From assembly GCA_009699615.1 (NCBI GenBank), contig WLNV01000056.1, positions 1 through 8,787 on the forward strand: 8,787 nt of DNA. The letters are read 5' to 3'. Positions 1-5,807 of the stretch are shown piece after piece. The position numbers and the translations under genes are program-made. This DNA is from Actinomycetota bacterium (GTDB lineage Bacteria > Actinomycetota > Thermoleophilia > Solirubrobacterales > Solirubrobacteraceae). Within the stretch, counting starts at the first letter, position 1. Every line of letters starts with the position of its first letter. The notes under the pieces were generated by a model that did no database searches, had not been told where the DNA came from, and saw only the letters and a program-made list of their open reading frames with translations.

Positions 1-442
1 CGGCGTTGACCAGCGCTACGCCGATAGCTGCCGCGAGCTGATGGCGCGCGGCTTCGGCCTCGTGATCGCCCACCCAGAGCGCGCTCGCGGCCTCTTCCAC
101 GATGGCGGCTGGCAGCTCCTGCGTGGCCTCGTGGCCGAAGGCGCACTGCTACAGATCAACGTCTGTTCGCTGCTTGGGAACAACGGTCTCGAAGCTCAGG
201 AGGCCGCCGTCGGCCTGCTGCGTAGCGGCCACGCCTTCACGCTCGCCTCTGACGCCCACCCCGGCACGCGCGAACACACCGCTGCGCTTGGATTCGCCCT
301 AACGCTGAAAGCGGGCGCCTCATCGCTGCAGGCTTGGCGCCTGACGCAAGCCAACCCGCGCTTCCTGCTGCGCAGCGGAATCCCGGCCGGTTTCAACGAG
401 CAGCGCAGCGCCAGCCTCGGCCAGCCGCTGCCGGTCGTCTGA
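1..442 (+). CDS. CpsB/YwqE-like PHP-domain phosphoesterase (tyrosine-protein phosphatase family), 3' part only
   Basis: The reading frame enters from the left edge (first whole codon at base 2) and ends at TGA 440-442, giving the last 146 residues; the true start is outside the window. The fragment carries the late metal-binding motifs of the PHP family: HPER (fragment residues 24-27, bases 71-82), the QIN...SLLG strand (about 51-59) and SDAH (83-86, bases 248-259), then the closing helix with a NPRFLL segment. In the family these His and Asp residues bind a divalent metal cluster, usually Mn, and the proteins are cytoplasmic phosphatases acting on phosphotyrosine of capsule or exopolysaccharide kinases. 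A tyrosine phosphatase role is inferred from this C-terminal half only; another PHP phosphoesterase role (for example histidinol-phosphatase-like) is possible. It is 44 bases upstream of the next gene on the same strand. Confidence 0.82.
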   Translation, partial: GVDQRYADSCRELMARGFGLVIAHPERARGLFHDGGWQLLRGLVAEGALLQINVCSLLGNNGLEAQEAAVGLLRSGHAFTLASDAHPGTREHTAALGFALTLKAGASSLQAWRLTQANPRFLLRSGIPAGFNEQRSASLGQPLPVV

Positions 443-474
443 GCGAAGATCCGCAGAGCCCGTTCGCGCGCAGG

Positions 475-480
475 TATGTT
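475..480 (+). promoter_or_regulatory. Putative -10 box for a leaderless transcript
   Basis: TATGTT fits the TANNNT pattern. Its last T is 7 bases before the A of ATG 487, so the expected transcription start is the start codon itself. No convincing -35 hexamer is seen (452-457 is CGCAGA), and there is no Shine-Dalgarno sequence between the box and the ATG, which agrees with a leaderless message. Prediction from spacing only. Confidence 0.4.
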
Positions 481-486
481 GCTCGC

Positions 487-1608
487 ATGCGCCGATCAAA
501 GCTCGCCGTCCTGATAACTGCTGCTGCGCTGCTTGCTGCTCTCTCACCGGCCGCTTCGGGCGCGACCGACCCAGGAATCTGGCGGCTCAAGACCGCAACG
601 ACGATCAGCTTCACTTACTGGCAGGGGATCAGCAGCGTTCCCGGAAGCGCCGATCCCGCATTGCTCTTCACCGGTGTTGCCGAAGGCGCCTACCGAACAA
701 ACTCGAAGCTGCGGCAACTGGTCGGCAACGACGCCGAGATACCGGCTGCGCTGACAGCGTCCGTCGGCTACAACCACATCGGTGACGGCTCATTCGACCA
801 ATCCGAAGGCGGTCGCTTCCTGCTGCCACTGGAGTGCTACTACCCCGGCGCCGGTGGCAACACCTGCAAGAGCGGCGGGTTTGGCGTGGCCGATCCAAAG
901 ACACTCGCTTGGCGCTACTACGTCAAGCTCGACCCGGCGGTTATCGCGAAGGCGATGTGGGTCGAAACCTCACCCGACGGCAAGTACGCCTGGACCTCGT
1001 CCGGCGATGACCTGCTCGCCTACCGAACGTCCGACATCAGCGCCAAGAACGCCGCTCCGGCCGGAAGCGCGATCAAGCCTGCCCGAACGCTCAGCGGTGC
1101 CTTGAAGGGGCTCGGCGGAGTCTCGGGAGCCGTCTTCTGGCGCGGCAAGCTGTTGCTCGCCGGGCAGCAGGGCGCCGATTTCCAAATCAATTCGATCGAC
1201 ACCGTCAGCGGAGCAGCGACGATCGAATCTCAGCAGACCCTGTCGGGCGAAAGTGAAGGGCTCGACATCGTCCCCGTCGCCGGTGGCCTGCTGCAGTGGC
1301 AGATCATGCCGGTCAGCAGTACCGGCCCGGCCAGCTACGGCCAGCCGACGTTGATGAGCCTGCTGCCCACCCAAACGCCCGCACTGAAGTTGAGCGCGCG
1401 CGCCGATGGCCGCAAGGCGACGATCGTCACGGTCACGGCTGGCGTCGGTCAGCCGATTCCACACGCAGCCGTGAAGCTTGGCTCGGCGCGTGGCTGGAGC
1501 GGCCGCGACGGCACCGTTCGACTGAACGTCGCGATGCCAAAGAAGCGCACCACAGTTACCGCGACGTTGACCGGTACACGCGGCGGCTCACTGCGCCTGC
1601 CTCGCTGA
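487..1608 (+). CDS. Exported protein of unknown function, beta-propeller-like core with C-terminal Ig-like domain
   Basis: This encodes 373 residues. The frame stays open upstream past 334, but ATG 487 is chosen because it starts directly with a signal peptide: basic MRRSK, a hydrophobic stretch over residues 6-19, and a likely cleavage near SGA/TD (residue 26). I do not recognise a named family. The core (about 30-295) is rich in short beta-type segments. It includes a repeat-like blade signature SPDGKYAWTSSGDDLLAY (162-179) and a conserved-looking patch around 95-132 (YNHIGDGSFD, then LLPLECYYPG). The only two cysteines, C117 and C127, flank a Gly-rich loop and could form a disulphide outside the cell. 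Residues 299-373 look like an Ig-like or carboxypeptidase-regulatory-type beta domain (AAVKLGS...GRDGTVRLNV). No catalytic motif is visible. A secreted binding or surface protein is the most one can infer; the propeller fold itself is uncertain. Confidence 0.8.
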   Translation: MRRSKLAVLITAAALLAALSPAASGATDPGIWRLKTATTISFTYWQGISSVPGSADPALLFTGVAEGAYRTNSKLRQLVGNDAEIPAALTASVGYNHIGDGSFDQSEGGRFLLPLECYYPGAGGNTCKSGGFGVADPKTLAWRYYVKLDPAVIAKAMWVETSPDGKYAWTSSGDDLLAYRTSDISAKNAAPAGSAIKPARTLSGALKGLGGVSGAVFWRGKLLLAGQQGADFQINSIDTVSGAATIESQQTLSGESEGLDIVPVAGGLLQWQIMPVSSTGPASYGQPTLMSLLPTQTPALKLSARADGRKATIVTVTAGVGQPIPHAAVKLGSARGWSGRDGTVRLNVAMPKKRTTVTATLTGTRGGSLRLPR

Positions 1609-1612
1609 GCCG
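1584..1612. terminator. Candidate bidirectional terminator between convergent genes
   Basis: An inverted repeat, CGGCTCA (1584-1590) and TGAGCCG (1606-1612), can continue inward as GCG (1593-1595) with CGC (1603-1605) after a 2-base bulge, leaving a 7-base loop. The right arm contains the TGA stop of the upstream + gene, and the hairpin lies 7 bases from the stop of the convergent minus gene. The + strand continues ATCTGTCT, which is only mildly T-rich, so this would be a terminator without a U-tract. Moderate to weak evidence. Confidence 0.35.
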
Positions 1613-1618
1613 ATCTGT

Positions 1619-3103
1619 CTACTGGCTGCCGGGGGCGCAGCGACCGTAGGCGAGGAAGTACTCATTGCTGGAGAGGAACTTGAAGCCTGGCGGAGGAATC
1701 TGCAGCGCTTCCCAACCGTTGTCGACGGCGTACTCATTGACGTTCAGGTCGGGGCGCGACTCGTAGGCCGGGTTGATCAGGATCGCGACGCCCTCCTTCT
1801 GCACGGGGACGGTCAGGTCCGAGCGCGGAATGATCTCCGGAGGGTCGAGCCTGAAGCTCCACTTCGCTTCCGGCAGCAGCTTCTGGTTGGGAACGCTGAC
1901 GGGGCCACAGCGGCGAGCGCGCAGAACCGCCGGCGTCGTCATGATCGCGCGGAACTGGTCTGTGATCGCCCTGCGGCGACGAACGTCCTCGTCGATCCGG
2001 CTGAGGTTGAGGTGGGTCGCAGTCCAGCCGAAACCGACGATTACAAGCAGCAGTGCGCTGCCGGCCCAAACCTTCCTGAAGGTGCTGCCGCGCTCGACCT
2101 TGCTCCAACCGGTCACCGCGTAGGTCGCAAAGAGAACCAGTCCGACGACGGCGATCAGGATGTAGCGCCAAACATTCGCTAGCCCGCCGCTGGCGATAAC
2201 GAGGTACGAGAACCAGGTCGTCGCAATCAGAATCGCCGGCAGGATGAGCTGCTTGCGCCGCTGCTGAATCGCGAGCACAACGCCAAATGCCGAAAGGATC
2301 GAGAGCGGCAGTTTGAGAACCGAGTTGGTCCAATAGAGCGTGTAATACGGCAAGGTTGAGAACGGGCGGCTGCGGCCTAGGTCGACGGCGTTACGGCTCG
2401 TCGCGGTCATTGAGAAGAGTGGGTTGCCGGTGACGATCCAGTCGGTCGCAAACCAGATCAGCGGCGCGATCGCGGCGTAGCAGAGAATCCGAAAGCGGCC
2501 CGACCAGCTGAGCGGGTAGCCGACCCATAGGAAGTAGAGCCCGAGCAGCAGCCAAGCTTCGGGGCGCAGCAGCCCCGCCATGATCAGCAGCACCCAGACG
2601 ATGCCGCCCCGGCGCGGCCGGCGCGCCTCGAGATACGCCGCCCAGCAGATCAGTGCGGCGTACGGCGGATCGAGGAAGCCGACTCCGGCCAGCCAGGCGA
2701 CATCGAGCCGCGTCGCCATCAGCCCGATTGCGACGAGTCCGCCGAAGATCCCGGTTACGAAGACGCCGAAACGGAAGACGGAGATAAGCAGCGCGACGTA
2801 GCCAATCAGCGCAAGCGCTACAAACATCTGCGGCGCGGCGTCGCCGAAAGGCTGCAGCAGCAGGCCGATCGCCAGCATCAGCGGGTGCTCGGTCGGGGCC
2901 CGGTAAGACGCGAAATTCGGCAGATTGCCGTCCCAGATATCGCGCGACCAGTTCAGCGCAGAGAGCGTGTCAAAGGTCGCCGGTGGCTGGTATTCGATCA
3001 GGCCGACGAGCACCGCGACCGAGATCACGATGATCAAGGCGATCATCACGTAGCGCTCCAGGCGTTCGTCGCCGCCGTCGCGATTGCGTTCGGTGGTCGA
3101 CAC
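1619..3103 (-). CDS. Polytopic membrane protein, probable GT-C-type glycosyltransferase
   Basis: The protein has 494 residues and starts at GTG 3103-3101; an in-frame TGA three codons upstream (3112-3110) excludes a longer form, and the next in-frame ATG is residue 20. The N-terminus is hydrophilic (1-17). About 10-11 hydrophobic segments follow, at roughly 18-37, 72-86, 92-112, 113-131, 136-157, 168-198, 205-222, 262-280, 286-304, 310-330 and 345-362. Between the first two lies a polar loop with acidic residues and a GNLPNFASYRAPTEHPLM stretch (59-76), the layout of GT-C enzymes (PMT/ArnT-like) that take sugars from polyprenyl-phosphate carriers outside the membrane. Residues 363-494 form a soluble tail with two cysteines (C399, C489). 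The family call rests on topology and loop pattern, not on a decisive signature, so donor and acceptor are unknown. It converges on the secreted-protein gene and is the last gene of the minus-strand block. Confidence 0.62.
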   Translation of the reverse strand: MSTTERNRDGGDERLERYVMIALIIVISVAVLVGLIEYQPPATFDTLSALNWSRDIWDGNLPNFASYRAPTEHPLMLAIGLLLQPFGDAAPQMFVALALIGYVALLISVFRFGVFVTGIFGGLVAIGLMATRLDVAWLAGVGFLDPPYAALICWAAYLEARRPRRGGIVWVLLIMAGLLRPEAWLLLGLYFLWVGYPLSWSGRFRILCYAAIAPLIWFATDWIVTGNPLFSMTATSRNAVDLGRSRPFSTLPYYTLYWTNSVLKLPLSILSAFGVVLAIQQRRKQLILPAILIATTWFSYLVIASGGLANVWRYILIAVVGLVLFATYAVTGWSKVERGSTFRKVWAGSALLLVIVGFGWTATHLNLSRIDEDVRRRRAITDQFRAIMTTPAVLRARRCGPVSVPNQKLLPEAKWSFRLDPPEIIPRSDLTVPVQKEGVAILINPAYESRPDLNVNEYAVDNGWEALQIPPPGFKFLSSNEYFLAYGRCAPGSQ

Positions 3104-3111
3104 GAAGCCTC

Positions 3112-3117
3112 AGATTA
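3112..3117 (-). promoter_or_regulatory. Putative -10 box upstream of the GT-C-like gene
   Basis: Read on the minus strand, TAATCT (3117 down to 3112) fits TANNNT. Eight bases separate it from GTG 3103, which puts the expected transcription start within about 2 bases of the start codon. GAGG (3111-3108) could instead serve as a Shine-Dalgarno sequence, but only 4 bases separate it from the GTG. No good -35 hexamer is visible (TGCGGG at a 17-base spacing). Confidence 0.35.
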
Positions 3118-3191
3118 GCGCTCGGGGCGGATTACCCGCACCGAGCTGCTCTCCACAACTTTTCCGTCTGCAGCCGACAGCGCAGCCTGAT

Positions 3192-3217
3192 GCGGACTGC
3201 TCGGCTGAGCAGTCCGC
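3192..3217 (-). terminator. Strong hairpin after the acylase gene, probable terminator without U-tract
   Basis: A perfect inverted repeat with arms GCGGACTGCTC (3192-3202) and GAGCAGTCCGC (3207-3217) encloses a 4-base loop, 22 bases beyond the TAA of the acylase gene (3242-3240). An 11-bp GC-rich stem with a tetraloop is very stable. On the minus strand it is followed by ATCAGGCTGC, with no run of T. It is therefore best read as an I-shaped terminator, a form often proposed in actinobacteria, or an mRNA 3'-end stabiliser. Because the only neighbours are minus-strand genes, it is assigned to that strand, although the DNA symmetry works both ways. Confidence 0.68.
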
Positions 3218-3239
3218 GCCAAGCGCCGAGGCGCGCTAC

Positions 3240-5717
3240 TTAACGATGGCCGTTGAACTCAATCGCCTGCTGGAAAGTCGGGCGGTTGGTCCAGCGCATC
3301 GTCGTACCGGTTAGAAGACCCGGTGCGAACCTGATCCGCTCACCGGTTGCGCTGGCGTGCCAGGTTGCCGGATCTACGCTGCCGGTGTCGGCCGCAAGGC
3401 CGTCAGCCGCGTTCTTGACCGCAGTCCACAGCGCCTGTGAGCAACTGTTGACCGTGCCGTCGCCGCAGTACTGGTGGGTCCACGGTGCCTTCACGTTGTC
3501 GCCAAGAATCTGTCGCAGATCCTTGTCGATGTAGGAGTACCAGCCGCTGCCGAACGACGAGCCGCCGGCGCTTGGGTTGTTCGAGTAACCCATCTGCCTC
3601 TTCAGCGCATCGGTCATGTCGGTGCCGAGCTTGCCTTCCATCACGGCGCGAGCAATACCAGGGAACGCCTTGTCCATGACCGCAGCGCCCGGAGCGGTGA
3701 TTTCGCCGTTGCCGGTCTTGTCGAGGCGGTCGGAGCCGGCTGCGACCCAGGTGTCAATCTGGTCTGCTGCATGCCTGGCGAGCGTGCTTGGCGCGTCGGT
3801 CTTGGCAAGCACGCGCTTGATTACCGGCCAGTTGATCGAGGCGCGCAGATCGCGCGTTGCCGCACCGTTCATCACGCCGGCGACGTTCTCAAGCTTCGAC
3901 TTGGACGGGAAGCCGGTGAACATCTCAACCCGCTGAGCTGAGCCCCAACCGTAGGTACCGTCGGCGGCGCCCCACATCGGAGCCGGCTTGTTGTTCCAGT
4001 TGAGGATGTAGCCGGAAGGCGGATCGGCCTGGTGCGGATGCTGCTTCTCGGTCAGGAAGCCCTTCCAGTCGTAAGCGCCGGTACCGAGCGTTGCAAGGCT
4101 TGGATCCGTTCCCTTGGCGCGGACAGGAAGCCGGCCGGACGAGAAGAAAGCGATGTGCTTGCGCTCGCTGTAATGAATGTTGAACGTCGTCTCAAGCTCA
4201 TTTGCGACCTTGAAGAACGAGGTCGGTGAAGTGACCTTGTTCTCATTCATGTGCTTGAAGAAGAGCGCCGAGACCGGCTCGCGGCCGCGTGTTGCTCGCA
4301 TCGTTGCGATCGCGTAAGGCTTTCCGCCGACGGTCACCGTTCCACCGATCGGCCCGTGAACCGACTCGTTGAAGACCAGTTGACGAGCAGGCTCGCTCCC
4401 GCCTGCACCAAGAAGGCCGGCGTCGAAGCGCTTCATCGCTACGCACTTGCCCTTGTACGTGTAATGAGTCGACGTCCGTGTTGGGGTTTCACCGCCCGGC
4501 TCGCAGAGCTGTTCGAGGAAGACGTCGGTGTTGTCGTTGCTGGCGCTGGTCAGCGACCAAGCGAAGTCCTTGCCACGGCCGAGCAACACGTACGGCATCG
4601 TCGGAGGCGCTGCGCCAGCGGCGTCGAGTCCGCCTCCGTGAATGTCAACTTGCTGCACGATCTCGGGGTAGAAGTAACCGAGCTGAGGGCCCATTACGGC
4701 GAGCGAGTTGGCGCTTGCCGACTTCTTTGGCGCAGCCAGAAGCGCGTTCGATGCAAGCCTGTGGCTCGATGCGGTCGCTTCGAGCGTCGCGACCGCTGAA
4801 GCACCAGCGGAATCAGCGTCAACGAGCGGCGAGCCTGGAGTGGCGCCTTTCGGAACAAGGTTGTAAGGGAAGGCGTTCGGGATCGAGGTCGTCGCTTCAG
4901 CCTCGTTTGTCTGGCTTAGCTCGCGGTAGATCTTCGTACCGTCTGCAACGCCGAACTTGGTCTGAAGCTGGTTCAGGAACATCGAGCTGTTGACTCCTCC
5001 GCCACCCCCGTTACCGAAGATCGAACCGATGAAGGCGTAGGCCGCGATCGCTTCCGTCAATCCAACGTGGGGCATGCGGTCGGCCGCTGCGCGCTCGCGC
5101 ATGTTGAAGGCGTTGACTCCGTCGGCCCAGCACTTGAGGTCGGCGAGGACTTCCTTGCCATCCTTGCCGTACTTCGTCATCAGCTTGGCCTGATCGGCGA
5201 CGAACTTCCGCGTTGCGGCGCTTGGCGTGAACTTGCGGCCCGAGGTTACGAGGCCGAAGGCGTTGATGCCGGGGATGTCAAGCGTGGCGGCGAACGCTGG
5301 CCCGAGGCCTAGGCCGAGGAGGAGGCCACGGTCCTTGGCGGCTACGTAGCCCATGCCGAATGTGACGTCACAGCGGGTCTTGCCGGTGATGTGAGGGATT
5401 CCATCAGCGGTGCGGACGATCGAGAGGCCCTTGCGGCCGGTGCTCTCAGTCTTGACGATCTTGCCGGCCGGACCGAACTTCTCCGACAGGAACTTGCTCT
5501 TGAGATCGGCGGCCGTAACGTCACCGCGCAGTGGCGTCAACGCGTCGTAGAGCGCAGCTTGGTCGGTCGAGTTGGGCGTTAGCGGCAGGTTGCCGTCGGC
5601 GCCAGGCGCGAGTACCTGGAATGCCTTGAAGGCAAAGTCGGTCCGAGCTGACGCTGCGGCAGGAAGGATTGCGATCGCGCTGATCGCACAGCAGGCACCA
5701 ACCAGAAAACGCTTCAT
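3240..5717 (-). CDS. Exported penicillin-acylase-family N-terminal nucleophile amidohydrolase
   Basis: This precursor of 825 residues belongs to the Ntn-hydrolase family that hydrolyses acyl-amide bonds (penicillins, lipopeptides, acyl-homoserine lactones and others). Start ATG 5717 has a good ribosome-binding site and a signal peptide: MKR, hydrophobic 4-19, cleavage near ASA/RT (24). The alpha region has DGIPHI (105-110) and GYVAAKDR (123-130). The expected self-cleavage point is before Ser323 (SNALL, codon 4751-4749), which becomes the catalytic N-terminus of the beta chain. From there the sequence aligns without gaps to E. coli penicillin G acylase as I recall it: Gln345 for beta-Gln23, and Asp395 and Asp398 for the calcium ligands Asp73 and Asp76; VHGPI (453-457) and NWNNKPAP (573-580, oxyanion Asn region) follow. 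Phe24, Phe57 and Ser67 of the acyl pocket are Leu here, so the substrate is probably not phenylacetyl. CGDGTVNSC (751-759) may form a disulphide. Complete; substrate unknown. Confidence 0.95.
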   Translation of the reverse strand: MKRFLVGACCAISAIAILPAAASARTDFAFKAFQVLAPGADGNLPLTPNSTDQAALYDALTPLRGDVTAADLKSKFLSEKFGPAGKIVKTESTGRKGLSIVRTADGIPHITGKTRCDVTFGMGYVAAKDRGLLLGLGLGPAFAATLDIPGINAFGLVTSGRKFTPSAATRKFVADQAKLMTKYGKDGKEVLADLKCWADGVNAFNMRERAAADRMPHVGLTEAIAAYAFIGSIFGNGGGGGVNSSMFLNQLQTKFGVADGTKIYRELSQTNEAEATTSIPNAFPYNLVPKGATPGSPLVDADSAGASAVATLEATASSHRLASNALLAAPKKSASANSLAVMGPQLGYFYPEIVQQVDIHGGGLDAAGAAPPTMPYVLLGRGKDFAWSLTSASNDNTDVFLEQLCEPGGETPTRTSTHYTYKGKCVAMKRFDAGLLGAGGSEPARQLVFNESVHGPIGGTVTVGGKPYAIATMRATRGREPVSALFFKHMNENKVTSPTSFFKVANELETTFNIHYSERKHIAFFSSGRLPVRAKGTDPSLATLGTGAYDWKGFLTEKQHPHQADPPSGYILNWNNKPAPMWGAADGTYGWGSAQRVEMFTGFPSKSKLENVAGVMNGAATRDLRASINWPVIKRVLAKTDAPSTLARHAADQIDTWVAAGSDRLDKTGNGEITAPGAAVMDKAFPGIARAVMEGKLGTDMTDALKRQMGYSNNPSAGGSSFGSGWYSYIDKDLRQILGDNVKAPWTHQYCGDGTVNSCSQALWTAVKNAADGLAADTGSVDPATWHASATGERIRFAPGLLTGTTMRWTNRPTFQQAIEFNGHR

Positions 5718-5723
5718 TCGACT

Positions 5724-5728
5724 CTCCC
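5724..5728 (-). promoter_or_regulatory. Ribosome-binding site of the acylase gene
   Basis: On the minus strand GGGAG (5728 down to 5724) stands 6 bases before ATG 5717. It is the only clear, well-spaced Shine-Dalgarno sequence among the four gene starts in the window. It supports the chosen start and implies a transcript with a real 5' leader or read-through from the GH31 gene. Confidence 0.7.
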
Positions 5729-5735
5729 TTTTGAT

Positions 5736-5746
5736 CAGACCGTCTG
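5736..5746. promoter_or_regulatory. Short dyad, possible repressor operator before the acylase gene
   Basis: CAGAC-C-GTCTG is a perfect 11-base palindrome with one central base. It ends 18 bases before the acylase ATG, just upstream of the ribosome-binding site. The AGACNGTCT form resembles sites bound by some TetR-family repressors. A dyad this short can arise by chance, and no regulator gene is in the window, so this is only a candidate. Confidence 0.25.
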
Positions 5747-5763
5747 TCGCCCCATTCGGCGAC
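5746..5763 (-). terminator. Small hairpin in the GH31-acylase gap
   Basis: The arms GTCGCC (5746-5751) and GGCGAC (5758-5763) enclose a 6-base loop, 45 bases beyond the GH31 stop codon. On the minus strand there is no T-run after it. It could be a weak terminator, a processing site, or a leader hairpin of the acylase message. It abuts the dyad at 5736-5746, sharing base 5746. Confidence 0.3.
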
Positions 5764-5807
5764 CCGCGCGACGTTACAGCAAAGTCAACTCTGCGTGCGG
5801 CAGTTGG

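Noticed and set aside
334..486. Longer N-terminus for the exported protein, from ATG 334
   Set aside because: It would overlap the PHP gene by more than 100 bases and bury the signal peptide 51 residues inside; ATG 487 also has a well-placed -10 box.
3223..3234. GCGCC/GGCGC inverted repeat after the acylase stop
   Set aside because: A 2-base loop is too tight for a stable hairpin; the 11-bp stem beside it explains the termination better.
4251..4799. Open frame of 182 codons on the + strand opposite the acylase gene
   Set aside because: It lies wholly antisense to a well-conserved gene, its product has no recognisable motif or membrane/signal feature, and such frames are common in GC-rich DNA.
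5688..5717. Lipobox (VGAC) in the acylase signal peptide, implying a lipoprotein
   Set aside because: Cys9 comes after only a few hydrophobic residues, too early for a lipoprotein signal, and a normal ASA cleavage site is present at 22-24.
5771..5788. TTGACT and TAACGT on the minus strand as a promoter for the acylase
   Set aside because: The two elements are only 6 bases apart instead of about 17, and no -10 box is found at the right distance from TTGACT.
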